Source of the DNA: Bacillota bacterium
GTDB lineage: Bacteria > Bacillota > Clostridia > Lachnospirales > Lachnospiraceae
Length of the DNA stretch: 64,000 bases
Assembly: GCA_023415055.1 (NCBI GenBank)
Contig: JAEZLZ010000065.1
Span: 1-64,000 of the forward strand
Reading direction: 5' to 3'
Both the position numbers and the translations under genes were made by a program. The notes under the pieces are model-generated. The model was not told the DNA's origin, ran no database searches, and saw nothing but the letters and a program-made list of their open reading frames with translations. Position 1 is the first letter of the stretch. Each line of letters starts with the position of its first letter. Positions 45,701-53,888 of the stretch are shown in pieces.

Positions 45701-48700
45701 TAAGTATTGCTACTGCGGATCTATGAATTATTATATATGCATACTGCTCCGTCAGATTTTCTCTGTCTGCATATTCTAATACTTCTCCGTAACAGCTTAT
45801 TGCCTCCGTATAGTTCCCGGCTTTTGCGTACTGCCTTGCCAATGCAGGTAAATAATTAATATCCTCTGTAGCTTCAAAAAGTTTCTTCAGTAACTCAGTA
45901 CATTGAGTATTTTTATACTGAGACTCCTTATTAATCGTATCAATCACATTATAAAGTGAAAGTCCTTCTTCTTTTGCGATTAGTGCAAAAAGATCATGTA
46001 ATAAGACCAGCTCCTCATCAAAATAAAGATTATCCTTGCTTAAATAATCTTTCATTAACGTGAAGTATAGATCTTTCGATCCGTTTAGATCATAGACACA
46101 CTTTTTTAATATATCAAAATTGAGTGCCGATTTATCGGACGTTTTACATTTCTCCAATCCCTGGGAAACCTGATTAACTAACGGAAAACGTTTTGCATTA
46201 TCAGCAAAGGATTGGCCTTTGGTTAACTCGTCATTCTCTTCCAGATATAATTGAAGCCATGCTTTTCCAATCATGTCAAAGGACATCAGATAATCTCGAA
46301 GCACTTCCTTCATCTCTATTTTATTGCTGAGTATGTATGTCTTGATAAAGCTTTTCAAATTATTTATGTTTTTATATGAGTATTGGAGCCTAAGATCGCA
46401 AAGCTCCTGAAAAGCCTCTCTATTCTTTTCCCCATACTCATTTTTTAGTTTAGCTAACCGAAGCTGATACCCATTTAATTTATCAGCAAGTTCTGGTGAA
46501 AGGTTCATCTTCTCTATGACGGAACCGGCATCCTTCTTTAATGAGTCATATCGATAGCAAAGCGTAATTACCTTATATTTACGAGTCAGATTATCCTCTT
46601 CTATCGTCGATTGTTCAATTGCCTCGAACATTTTCTCCAGATAATCTTCTCTCCTTGTTCTAAAATACAGCTGCTGATACTGAAGATATAAAGCATAGGA
46701 AATAGAAGAACAATCCAGTTCCCCTAAGAGTTCTTTTGTAGCAGTATAATATTGCAGAAGGAATTCTAATGCCTCGATATGATCTGACATTAAACTTTCC
46801 TCTGCCCCTTTTACAATCAGATAGTTTTTTTGCACATTAGGATATACTTTTAACAGACTAAGAACATTACTATAGATCACCGATTTCTTTGCTGCTAACC
46901 CCTCTATTAGTTCATAGGTAAGGTTTAATACTGCGGGAATGTGATTGATATGCTCCGTACTGTAATTATAGAACAACCGCGCTATGTCATATTCGCCTTC
47001 TTGTAACAAATAGTGAATATTACTGATCAGTTGCACCATTTCCCACTGCACCAAAGCTTTTAGGAATCTTCTCAGGTACAGCTCATACTCCCCTGACAGC
47101 TTCGTAATTTCAAAGGCAAGCCTTAGGTATCTATACTGGCGATATTGATAATATAATATAGCAAGCTCCTCAATATACCGGTTCGCTATACTCTTATCTT
47201 CCTTGACATATAGCTTAAATACATTATAGGGCTTTTGCAGATAATTACCAAACCCTGCAAAATGCTTTCCGATCCGGTCCGCATCATTTCCTACTTTATA
47301 AGCCATTTCCAGATATAGTTCAAAGGCGGCTTTCATCCATTTCGATTTTTCTTCTGCATTGGCAGACTTTACTTGCTTTAAGTAATATAAATATAAGTCA
47401 TTGCTGTCATGATAGACAAAGTTAAGTTCTGCTCTGACCCGTAATGCAACGGCTGCCTTTTCTGCCAGCTGTTTATACTCATAGATTTTTGCCAGGATAA
47501 GCCACTGATCTTTGCTCTGATCGAAATTATATTGTATTTTCTTCCACACATAGTAATAAATTTCGTCAAGTATTTCCTCCGTGCTGACATCGGATTGCTG
47601 TGGTAACTCAGAAAGTACGGATAACCTTAGTTCACTCAGCCTATCTCCGGTAATGTCAGATTTTCTTGACCTTTCCAGATCTCTTTGAAGCACAGCCTCA
47701 TATTTATCCGACAAATCCGGATCCTGCTCAGGAAAAAAGCATAGGAATCGGGGCATACTGTCTGCTTTATCCTTCTCTGCTTTGACATTTCCTTCTTCCT
47801 TATTCAGCTTCCTTTCTCCGGTCGATATACATTGATTGATGAAATCTATTCTTCTTCGGATAGTTTCACGATCCATCGGCTCCTTCATTAATTGAAGCTC
47901 GATGTGTTTACAATAGTAGCTGTAATATTTTCTTTTTAGGCATAAGAAGTCTTCCATGTAAGTAAAACCTTCTAAGGAATTGTTCTCCTGTATATAATCC
48001 TGCGCCAAAGCATACAGATAGTTCCCATATCCGCTGCTTTTGAAAGGAACTTCGCTTCGATCCGCATTGATATAGAGCTCCTCCAGCTTCGTCCTGCTTA
48101 TACCAAACTCCTCACCAAATTCACGATGGAGATATCGGAGGAAGCTGTAATTTGCACCGGCCTTTTCTCCCTTTGCCTTCTCTGTCATTGTATGCAGAGT
48201 ATTGATAACGCCACTGTAGTTCTCATCGTTCGGATTTTTTACGGACGACTTAAGAAGCCTCCTTGATGCCTCCAGAAAATCCTTCATATAGATTACATTG
48301 GTCTGACTTTTTAAGTCACTATTTATAAAGTAACTCAATCCATCCTCATTACATTTCGCCAGTGCGATTGCATATAAGTATTTTGCCTTAGTCTCTAATG
48401 AGTATGTTACATTTTCCTCTCCGGGAAATCCTTTGGAGACTTTGGCCTTTTGTGAATAGTCTTCCGGTTTCTTCTCATAACGATACCCTCGTTCACATAT
48501 CTTCTCATAACGCTTCTCATCACTTTTATCTCTGTATAACAGCTCAATATCGATAGAACGTGCCAGCTGAGAATACTGAAGTATCTCCGGACAGGAGGAT
48601 ATTAGTCTTTTAATGTCATCCTTACGCTCCGGTAAGTATATTTCTTCCTTATATATCGCAATTAATCTATTGAGTGCTTCTCTTTTATGTGTTACTGCAG

Positions 48701-49166
48701 CTTCGTTCTCTCCCGCCAGATATTTTAGGAGATACATTTCTTCCATTCTATTTTTGTTCTTCTGTAAATTAAATAATCTTGTATATATCTCATAATAATC
48801 GGTCGTACTGGTGAGTATTCTTTTATTACCAAGTATATGTACATAATGAATATTCGCTAAGTCCTCCGGAGAATATCCAAAGCTCTCCATCGCACTCTTG
48901 TTTTTATTCATATAATGATAATAGTTTTCTACTGTTTTTCTATCATTAGAGTAGACTGCCTTCTCAAAATAGGTCATCTGGCTCGGATTTGAAATTTGGA
49001 TACCAAAGAATTTCTTTTGCATGTAATTAATTTCATTTTCATTATATCCTAAACGAAGTAATCGGTTTTGGTCGATCATACCTTTTTTCAGCGTAGGGAC
49101 ATCCCATTCAATAATTGCACGCTCTATTTCATTTGGTTCTATCTCATGATATTCCAGCTTAAACAT
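42789..49166 (-). CDS. Giant STAND-like NTPase with helical-repeat N-terminus and C-terminal HEPN-like motif
   Basis: A 2125-residue cytoplasmic protein. Residues 1 to about 1550 are almost wholly helical and contain TPR-like hairpins (for instance YLPALARQYAKAGNYTEAI near 1105). About 1580-1800 is a STAND/AAA_16-like module: a P-loop at 1601-1609 reading GPKGMGVSS, with Val in place of the Walker A Lys, a Walker B LFLDHYEEF with D1703, a sensor-like LVIGSEP, and LTGFDENETRDYI near 1750. A Lys/Glu/Ala coiled coil follows (about 1855-1900). The C-terminal 180 residues end in a helical domain with R2079-NKVA-H2084, an Rx4H motif as in HEPN ribonucleases. AAGGGTGG supports ATG 49166 over an earlier frame start at 49265. 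An antiviral or signalling NTPase role is inferred; no described family matches the order seen here. Confidence 0.65.
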   Translation of the reverse strand: MFKLEYHEIEPNEIERAIIEWDVPTLKKGMIDQNRLLRLGYNENEINYMQKKFFGIQISNPSQMTYFEKAVYSNDRKTVENYYHYMNKNKSAMESFGYSPEDLANIHYVHILGNKRILTSTTDYYEIYTRLFNLQKNKNRMEEMYLLKYLAGENEAAVTHKREALNRLIAIYKEEIYLPERKDDIKRLISSCPEILQYSQLARSIDIELLYRDKSDEKRYEKICERGYRYEKKPEDYSQKAKVSKGFPGEENVTYSLETKAKYLYAIALAKCNEDGLSYFINSDLKSQTNVIYMKDFLEASRRLLKSSVKNPNDENYSGVINTLHTMTEKAKGEKAGANYSFLRYLHREFGEEFGISRTKLEELYINADRSEVPFKSSGYGNYLYALAQDYIQENNSLEGFTYMEDFLCLKRKYYSYYCKHIELQLMKEPMDRETIRRRIDFINQCISTGERKLNKEEGNVKAEKDKADSMPRFLCFFPEQDPDLSDKYEAVLQRDLERSRKSDITGDRLSELRLSVLSELPQQSDVSTEEILDEIYYYVWKKIQYNFDQSKDQWLILAKIYEYKQLAEKAAVALRVRAELNFVYHDSNDLYLYYLKQVKSANAEEKSKWMKAAFELYLEMAYKVGNDADRIGKHFAGFGNYLQKPYNVFKLYVKEDKSIANRYIEELAILYYQYRQYRYLRLAFEITKLSGEYELYLRRFLKALVQWEMVQLISNIHYLLQEGEYDIARLFYNYSTEHINHIPAVLNLTYELIEGLAAKKSVIYSNVLSLLKVYPNVQKNYLIVKGAEESLMSDHIEALEFLLQYYTATKELLGELDCSSISYALYLQYQQLYFRTRREDYLEKMFEAIEQSTIEEDNLTRKYKVITLCYRYDSLKKDAGSVIEKMNLSPELADKLNGYQLRLAKLKNEYGEKNREAFQELCDLRLQYSYKNINNLKSFIKTYILSNKIEMKEVLRDYLMSFDMIGKAWLQLYLEENDELTKGQSFADNAKRFPLVNQVSQGLEKCKTSDKSALNFDILKKCVYDLNGSKDLYFTLMKDYLSKDNLYFDEELVLLHDLFALIAKEEGLSLYNVIDTINKESQYKNTQCTELLKKLFEATEDINYLPALARQYAKAGNYTEAISCYGEVLEYADRENLTEQYAYIIIHRSAVAILNSASNNEKIKLSARKDIKAKQVYEVLAYLSSKYPDETIKVMAVLDEEESNLLRYIQQLISFEQFKLDKNKKNPGSDQSIEAEEDSPEEKLLTTLLLLRDTRHISYLLPNLYQTSNDADFKHKLADTNDRIIQSTLTESNNKPILVLNEQKMKKGQKLILMDYKSQALNVHVDLPEENQDTRFLQKVINDFNNNEPFKPIEELFLQLERESFNINRKDLLLQILTNQSFTPDGIEKDVTLQRRLQLAKAELGYLLHLEKFETNDYATGISMLHEGILCLGSNKSDCLDLLEKIREQYYVILEHIPEKPYNTIIKLFPAISYDIHKIIYLFDNWNNPKNVFLREVQVIIGCLQAFEKSTNPFNDIGLLETAIDRLSSLEREIVGIDKRLISSMMHKWRPWIYTELVQTVSRETIRDKKYFIDRIESKNSLEDFYRKVISASHNVNLYGPKGMGVSSLLRQCYQEYCERAIDGGNIFLYLDSKDISKEKPNEDFSQKLYHQIHQAIKRIIALNYLWGENWLENMKSSDGSLNYLDGIKQQKEIRKVHLFLDHYEEFRDESKHEMDNILSLLMDKKIHLVIGSEPMIQVEFVEFTCIELTGFDENETRDYIRSRQKYQEEKLQAFPHEELYKLTWGIPALLSYMVDYIRKGMTFNIDHGIINLTNEAKELFEHWEPMWNKKLFREDNAAYQSYIKKKNGLPDQGSDLVDAKISAANVKMKAEVKAEMEGKIEAAKVELNARVDTVEAKFQDIINCFGKEEYIRKNNLESKDKINLKEYHQSIPWKEEAEVNMEEFGIPVDIWERIKKEEDVYQYIKYGEAFRRFTKGIIQPKYDYSVFALNYCLAFELISNRLLKGFLMKKIPEQDVTICKKKGIVKLKDSRNTTLYTVGNYNVFLSDYKDKCQAEVKNIGFDFGKYCKAYERAKDIRNKVAHVGDSIDDKMFAEFLALLFGDSKNSMGQPSVFEGICRLVITK

Positions 49167-49213
49167 CTCATTATCCACCCTTCTGTACGCTCTACCTTTG
49201 CTCAACTCTATTA

Positions 49214-49552
49214 TTAAGGCCTTTCTCGATAAAACCTTTCTGCATGCTGTGCTCTGCGGTCCCACTCAACCGCTTTAAGAAAGTTCTCCTGCAGCCCCCG
49301 ACCTTCCATATACATATCACTCAGAAGCAGCCTTGCTTCAGGGTAGCCTTCCTCTGCCAACTCAAAAAGCAGATTAATTCCGTCCTGATTACCGGACTCT
49401 TTTAATCGAGCCTGAATTTCGCTTAATCGCTGCTCCCATTGCTGCAACTTTTTTGCATCATAATACGTTACCTTATCCTCCGTATAATCGGGCCCTGCTT
49501 CCTTTGAAAATAGGGACTTTAATTGTTCCCCGTTCTTAATCACAAGTTTCAT
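49214..49552 (-). CDS. Sel1-repeat protein at the head of the STAND cassette
   Basis: A 112-residue soluble protein. The first half is charged and helical (KLQQWEQRLSEIQARL). The second holds one clear Sel1-like repeat: ELAEEGYPEARLLLSDMYM followed by EGRGLQENFLKAVEWDRRA. Sel1 repeats bind other proteins. ATG 49552 has GGAGG 11 bases upstream; a longer frame from 49627 lacks a good site. Its stop lies 47 bases before the giant gene on the same strand, so they are probably co-transcribed. It may be an adaptor or sensor for the giant protein. Confidence 0.65.
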   Translation of the reverse strand: MKLVIKNGEQLKSLFSKEAGPDYTEDKVTYYDAKKLQQWEQRLSEIQARLKESGNQDGINLLFELAEEGYPEARLLLSDMYMEGRGLQENFLKAVEWDRRAQHAERFYRERP

Positions 49553-49765
49553 GGTATCATCAACCTCCGATTCATCATAAATAATATTATATTCTAAAAA
49601 TCGATATTTTTCTATCCATTTTTCCATATGATTTCCATTGCATAATCCCTTCCTCTGTTTTTAGCTCTGGTGGATCAAGCATTGTTCATGTATAATGTAT
49701 CTTGATGGAAAAATCTATAAAAATGGAAACTCAGATTTTATTAATTTATAAAGGGAGGACTAAGA

Positions 49766-50992
49766 ATGAGAGCTTATGAAAGATTAATCAATTATACCCA
49801 GTTTGCAACTGCGTCGGAAGAACAAAGCACCACCCATCCCAGCACCTCGGAACAACTGGTATTCGGAAAGGCTCTGGTGGAAGAGATGAAAAGCCTTGGC
49901 ATCGCGGATGCTGCCATGGATAAGAACGGATATGTATTTGGAACGATAGGAGCAAATATAGAGAACTGGTCCGGCCAGGTGCTAGGTTTTATCGCACATA
50001 TGGACGTTGTAAATTCCGTACCATTTACTGATATTAAGACGAGAATTATCGAGAATTATGATGGATCGGTAATCACTCTGAATGCAGATAATAATGTGAA
50101 GATCAATCCCGCAGAATTTGATTTTATGAAGAATTATATCGGAAAGGATCTGCTAGTTACCGATGGAACGACACTTCTCGGCGCGGATGATAAGGCCGGT
50201 ATCGCTGAGATTCTTACTATGGCAGAAACCTTATATCAACATCCTGAAATAAAGCATGGAACCATCAAAATCGGCTTTACCCCCGATGAGGAGATCGGTA
50301 AGGGAGCTGATTTGTTTGATGTAAAGCGCTTTGGTGCTGACTTTGCTTACACCGTGGATGGTGCTGCTTACAACGAAGTAGAATATGAAACCTTTAATGC
50401 TGCTGCCGCCGATGTATTTCTTCAGGGAGCTAGCATTCATACCGGTGATGCTAAGGATAAGCTTGTGAATGCAGCTCTGCTTGCGATGGAATATCACGCT
50501 CTCTTACCTGAGAGAGAACGTCCGGAATATACGGAAAAATATGAAGGCTTCTATCATCTGGATCGTCTTGAGGGTATCGTTGATAATGCGAAGATGCATT
50601 ATATCCTACGTGATCACGATCGGAACAAGCTAAATGAAAAGAAGGATGTAATGAATGCTGCCGCTATGAAATTAAATGAAAAATATGGACAGGGTACTGT
50701 TCGAGTAGAGATCAAGGACTCCTATTATAATATGGCGGAGCAGATCAAACCTCACTGGCATCTGATTGATTCCGCTTATGAGGCGATTCGGGAACTTGGT
50801 GGAACACCACTTAGCAGGCCGGTTCGCGGAGGTACTGACGGTTCCAGATTATCCTTTATGGGTCTGCCTTGTCCAAACCTTGGAACCGGCAGCCATAATC
50901 ATCACGGGAAGACAGAATTTGCATGTATTCAGGCTATGGATCAGTGTGTAGAGCTCCTGATCAAGCTAGTAGAAAAATATGCAAGTAGATAG
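49766..50992 (+). CDS. pepT: Peptidase T (tripeptide aminopeptidase)
   Basis: A 408-residue M20B metallopeptidase that removes the N-terminal residue from tripeptides in the cytoplasm. Zinc ligands and catalytic residues are visible: H78 and D80 (IAHMDVV), D141 (LLGADDKAG), the general base Glu in TPDEEIG (173-179), D198 (YTVDG), and the C-terminal His of GTGSHNHHGKTEF. RGGTDGSRLSFMG is also typical. AAGGGAGG precedes the start. It is monocistronic and ends at a terminator. Length is normal. Confidence 0.95.
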   Translation: MRAYERLINYTQFATASEEQSTTHPSTSEQLVFGKALVEEMKSLGIADAAMDKNGYVFGTIGANIENWSGQVLGFIAHMDVVNSVPFTDIKTRIIENYDGSVITLNADNNVKINPAEFDFMKNYIGKDLLVTDGTTLLGADDKAGIAEILTMAETLYQHPEIKHGTIKIGFTPDEEIGKGADLFDVKRFGADFAYTVDGAAYNEVEYETFNAAAADVFLQGASIHTGDAKDKLVNAALLAMEYHALLPERERPEYTEKYEGFYHLDRLEGIVDNAKMHYILRDHDRNKLNEKKDVMNAAAMKLNEKYGQGTVRVEIKDSYYNMAEQIKPHWHLIDSAYEAIRELGGTPLSRPVRGGTDGSRLSFMGLPCPNLGTGSHNHHGKTEFACIQAMDQCVELLIKLVEKYASR

Positions 50993-51032
50993 ATTAAGAT
51001 ATCACTAGTAATTGCATTTATATGATAATCTG

Positions 51033-51072
51033 AGGACCTATGACATTCATGATCTCTATGTCATAGGTCCTT
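51033..51072 (+). terminator. Terminator after peptidase T
   Basis: A 12-bp perfect stem (AGGACCTATGAC with its complement) around a 15-base loop, 40 bases past the pepT stop. The following T-rich tract is interrupted (TAATGTTTT). Confidence 0.75.
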
Positions 51073-51163
51073 AATGTTTTGTGATCCTGTAAATGGAATT
51101 CATTTTTCCGGTATTTATGTAGTTTGCAGCCGTAAGGCAGTATACTGGTGATCAATATTTCAA

Positions 51164-52024
51164 TTATAAGTTATACTTTATCCACTCTGCATCCTCAGTT
51201 AAGCAGGTGAGTCGATCCTTGTCCGGCGCATAATTAGCTTCTCGTTCCACAAAGAAATGCATCTCTCCCTTACACTGTGCCTCTGCTGCCGCTTTAACTG
51301 CCTTCCAGTCCACGATGCCTTGCCCGGTTGCACTGTTCAGCTTCTGATTCTCTTCGAAGAATTTCAGAATTTCCGGAGGGAAGATCGGCTTGCCGTCCGG
51401 TCCGATCTCAAACTGGAACGGTTTCTTTTCCGCATACATGGAGGTCGCCGGCTTAGGCCCACTGACCGCATTATTTTCCTTAATGTGAATCGCCATAAAG
51501 CGTCCGGCGTATTTGTTCAGATATTCTACCGGATCCTGCCCTGCATTGGAGCACCAGCCGCAATCCAACTCGAAGCCGACATACTCCGGATCGGTATTCT
51601 CAATCACATAATCCAGAAGATATTTTCCGTCCTCTTGATTAAACTCCTGTGTGTGGTTATGATAACCGATCATTAAGCCGTGCTCTTTCGCGATTTTACC
51701 ATATTTATTTAACAACCCTGCAAGCTCCAGTGCTTCCTCCTTAGTTGCAAAATCGAACATGGGGCAGATGATCATCTTTCCGCCGATCGCTGCCACATAA
51801 GGGATATCTCTTTCCATATTGTCCATACTGACATGGGAAGATACCGCTTTAAGACCTGCTGCATCCAGCGCCCTTTTCATCTCTTCTACGGACATATCTC
51901 CGTAATTGGAGCCTGCAAATTCAACTTCCTTATAACCCATAGCCGAAAGCTTTTGAAAAGACACCGGCATCGGATCCGTATTATCAAACCCCAATGAATA
52001 TAATTGAATACCAAACTTCTCCAT
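51164..52024 (-). CDS. Sugar phosphate isomerase/epimerase-type TIM-barrel protein
   Basis: A 286-residue barrel of the xylose-isomerase-like superfamily. It begins EKFGIQLYSLG; metal-binding candidates are the Glu of MIGYHNHTQEF, the Asp of GFELDCGW, the His of AIHIKE and the Glu of HFFVERE. Relatives act on inosose, 3-keto sugars or tagatose/psicose. GAGGGGG precedes ATG 52024. No sugar genes flank it (pepT and a MATE exporter are the neighbours), so the substrate is open. It is not closely similar to the barrel at 18292-19125. Confidence 0.87.
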   Translation of the reverse strand: MEKFGIQLYSLGFDNTDPMPVSFQKLSAMGYKEVEFAGSNYGDMSVEEMKRALDAAGLKAVSSHVSMDNMERDIPYVAAIGGKMIICPMFDFATKEEALELAGLLNKYGKIAKEHGLMIGYHNHTQEFNQEDGKYLLDYVIENTDPEYVGFELDCGWCSNAGQDPVEYLNKYAGRFMAIHIKENNAVSGPKPATSMYAEKKPFQFEIGPDGKPIFPPEILKFFEENQKLNSATGQGIVDWKAVKAAAEAQCKGEMHFFVEREANYAPDKDRLTCLTEDAEWIKYNL

Positions 52025-52095
52025 ACTATTACCCCCTCGTAAAATAGATATCATATTTAATTAATTCATACTTCTTTATTATAGATCATTACAAG

Positions 52096-53472
52096 CTATA
52101 AATCCATGTTTACTTTTAACTCACCCCGTTGTCTGACCTTTTTCCTGGCATAGAAGTAGCTGACTACCTGACCGATCCCTGCCAATGCCCAGGTAACCGG
52201 ATAGCAGGCAAAAAGCATCATGACAGTGGGGAACCATGCAAAAACAGTTACTAACCAGACGATACGCATAAGGCAGGCTCCTACCAAGGTACAGATCATC
52301 GGCAAGATAGAAAAGCCCATACCGCGGGTCAATCCAGGGAAAACATTCATGATGCCACAAGTAAAGTAGGTTATCATCAAAACATTGATACGAATCATGC
52401 CTAGCCGGATTACCTCTGGATCCGAGGAAAAAATGGTTAACAAGGGTTTGCTGAATAACATGGTTAAACCACCCAGGACAATCCAGGTTACGATGATCAA
52501 TAAGATACAGATCTTTGCTACCTTGTCGATCCGGTCATATTTTTTCGCTCCCATGTTCTGCCCGGTAAAGGTTATAGCAGCATTATAATAGGCGTTCATG
52601 GAAGTGGCGACGAATCCCTCTATATTTCCTGCCGCAGAGCTGGCAGCAACCATGGCCGAGCCGAAGGAGTTGACCGCCGATTGAATCAATACATTGGAAA
52701 TCGAGAACAATAGTCCCTGTAATCCGGCAGGCAGACCGATCCGAATAATCTGCTTCAGCTTTCTACCGTCAATTTTCATCTTCTTTAAAGTCAGACGTAG
52801 GGATTCCTCTTTACTTCGGATAAGACATAGTAGTACCAAAACCATCGACAGATACTGGGATATTATCGTAGCCCAGGCCACACCATCTACACTCATATGT
52901 AACACAATAACAAAGAACAGGTTCAATACTACATTTACAACGCCGGCTATCAATAAGTAATACATAGGTCGCCGGCTGTCACCGACCGCACGCAGTATCG
53001 CAGAACCAAAGTTGTATACCATACTGGCTGGGACACCAAAGAAATAGATTCTCATATACAGAGCAGATAAATCGATGATATCCGAAGGTGTACCCATAAT
53101 ACTTAACAACGGGTTACATAAGAAAAGACCTAACACCATCACAAATATACCGGCAATGATACTTATTGCAATCGAAGTGTGAACCGACCTGCTGACCGCA
53201 TCCGGTCGTCCGGCACCGTAATCCTGGGCCACGATGACACTGGTTCCTACTGATAGCCCCATGAATAAGTTCACAATCAGGTTAATGATTGAACCGGTTG
53301 CACCGACTGCTGCCAGCGCCTCCTTACCGGAAAATCTTCCGACTACAACCATATCAGCGGCATTAAACATCAGCTGAAGAATATTCATTGCCATGATGGG
53401 CAAAGCAAAAAGAACCATTTTACCAAATATGGGACCATTACACATATCTGTATCTCGATTTTTTAATTTCAT
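52096..53472 (-). CDS. MATE-family multidrug/metabolite exporter
   Basis: A 458-residue membrane protein with about 12 helices in two related halves. Typical MATE segments are GPIFGKMVLFALPIMAMNILQ, the following MFNAADMVVVGRFSG and AVGATGSIINL, and in the second half SSAAGNIEGF and FTGQNMGAKKYDR. It exports cationic compounds using a sodium or proton gradient. GAAGGAAG precedes ATG 53472; the longer frame upstream has no better site. Confidence 0.92.
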   Translation of the reverse strand: MKLKNRDTDMCNGPIFGKMVLFALPIMAMNILQLMFNAADMVVVGRFSGKEALAAVGATGSIINLIVNLFMGLSVGTSVIVAQDYGAGRPDAVSRSVHTSIAISIIAGIFVMVLGLFLCNPLLSIMGTPSDIIDLSALYMRIYFFGVPASMVYNFGSAILRAVGDSRRPMYYLLIAGVVNVVLNLFFVIVLHMSVDGVAWATIISQYLSMVLVLLCLIRSKEESLRLTLKKMKIDGRKLKQIIRIGLPAGLQGLLFSISNVLIQSAVNSFGSAMVAASSAAGNIEGFVATSMNAYYNAAITFTGQNMGAKKYDRIDKVAKICILLIIVTWIVLGGLTMLFSKPLLTIFSSDPEVIRLGMIRINVLMITYFTCGIMNVFPGLTRGMGFSILPMICTLVGACLMRIVWLVTVFAWFPTVMMLFACYPVTWALAGIGQVVSYFYARKKVRQRGELKVNMDL

Positions 53473-53751
53473 TTTTATCGCTTCCTTCGTTTTGGTGTCG
53501 TTTTTCATCGAGAAATAACAAATCATATTAACCTTACCATATTTGGGAGATGATTTCTACCTTTTTACACAAAAGCTTTTAGAATCTTGTTAGCCAGGAA
53601 ATAATCCGAAATATGTTCAAATTATTTTATATTTAGACAATATTTTGCTTAACATCTCAGAATTTCTATGATATAATTCTTGAAGTTCAACTTTCTTAAG
53701 TTTTCATTTTCCTTGCCGGTTAATAAAATCATAAATCAGAAAGTGACGTGA

Positions 53752-53796
53752 ACCCCTTAGGCTGGACAAAAGTCTTGCTTAGGGGGCTCTTTTTTA
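53752..53796 (+). terminator. Plus-strand terminator with no evident plus-strand gene
   Basis: AACCCCTTAG pairs with CTTAGGGGG (one mismatch), with an inner GGAC/GTC helix, followed by GCTCTTTTTT. No coding frame lies upstream on the plus strand within the 416-base gap (53473-53888) between the MATE and PFOR genes. It might end a small RNA or an antisense transcript. I see nothing else in that gap except the PFOR terminator and a presumed MATE promoter. Confidence 0.5.
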
Positions 53797-53813
53797 TTAT
53801 ATACGGGACGCCT

Positions 53814-53868
53814 AAAAAAGGAGCCCTTGCACCATTGCTTACTTAAGCTTGATGCAAAGACTCCTTTG
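53814..53868 (-). terminator. Terminator of the pyruvate:ferredoxin oxidoreductase gene
   Basis: A long imperfect stem (GCAAAGGAGTCTTTGCATC opposite GGTGCAAGGGCTCC), followed on the minus strand by TTTTTT, 20 bases past the stop codon. Confidence 0.8.
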
Positions 53869-53888
53869 CTCATAACAATTGTATAACC

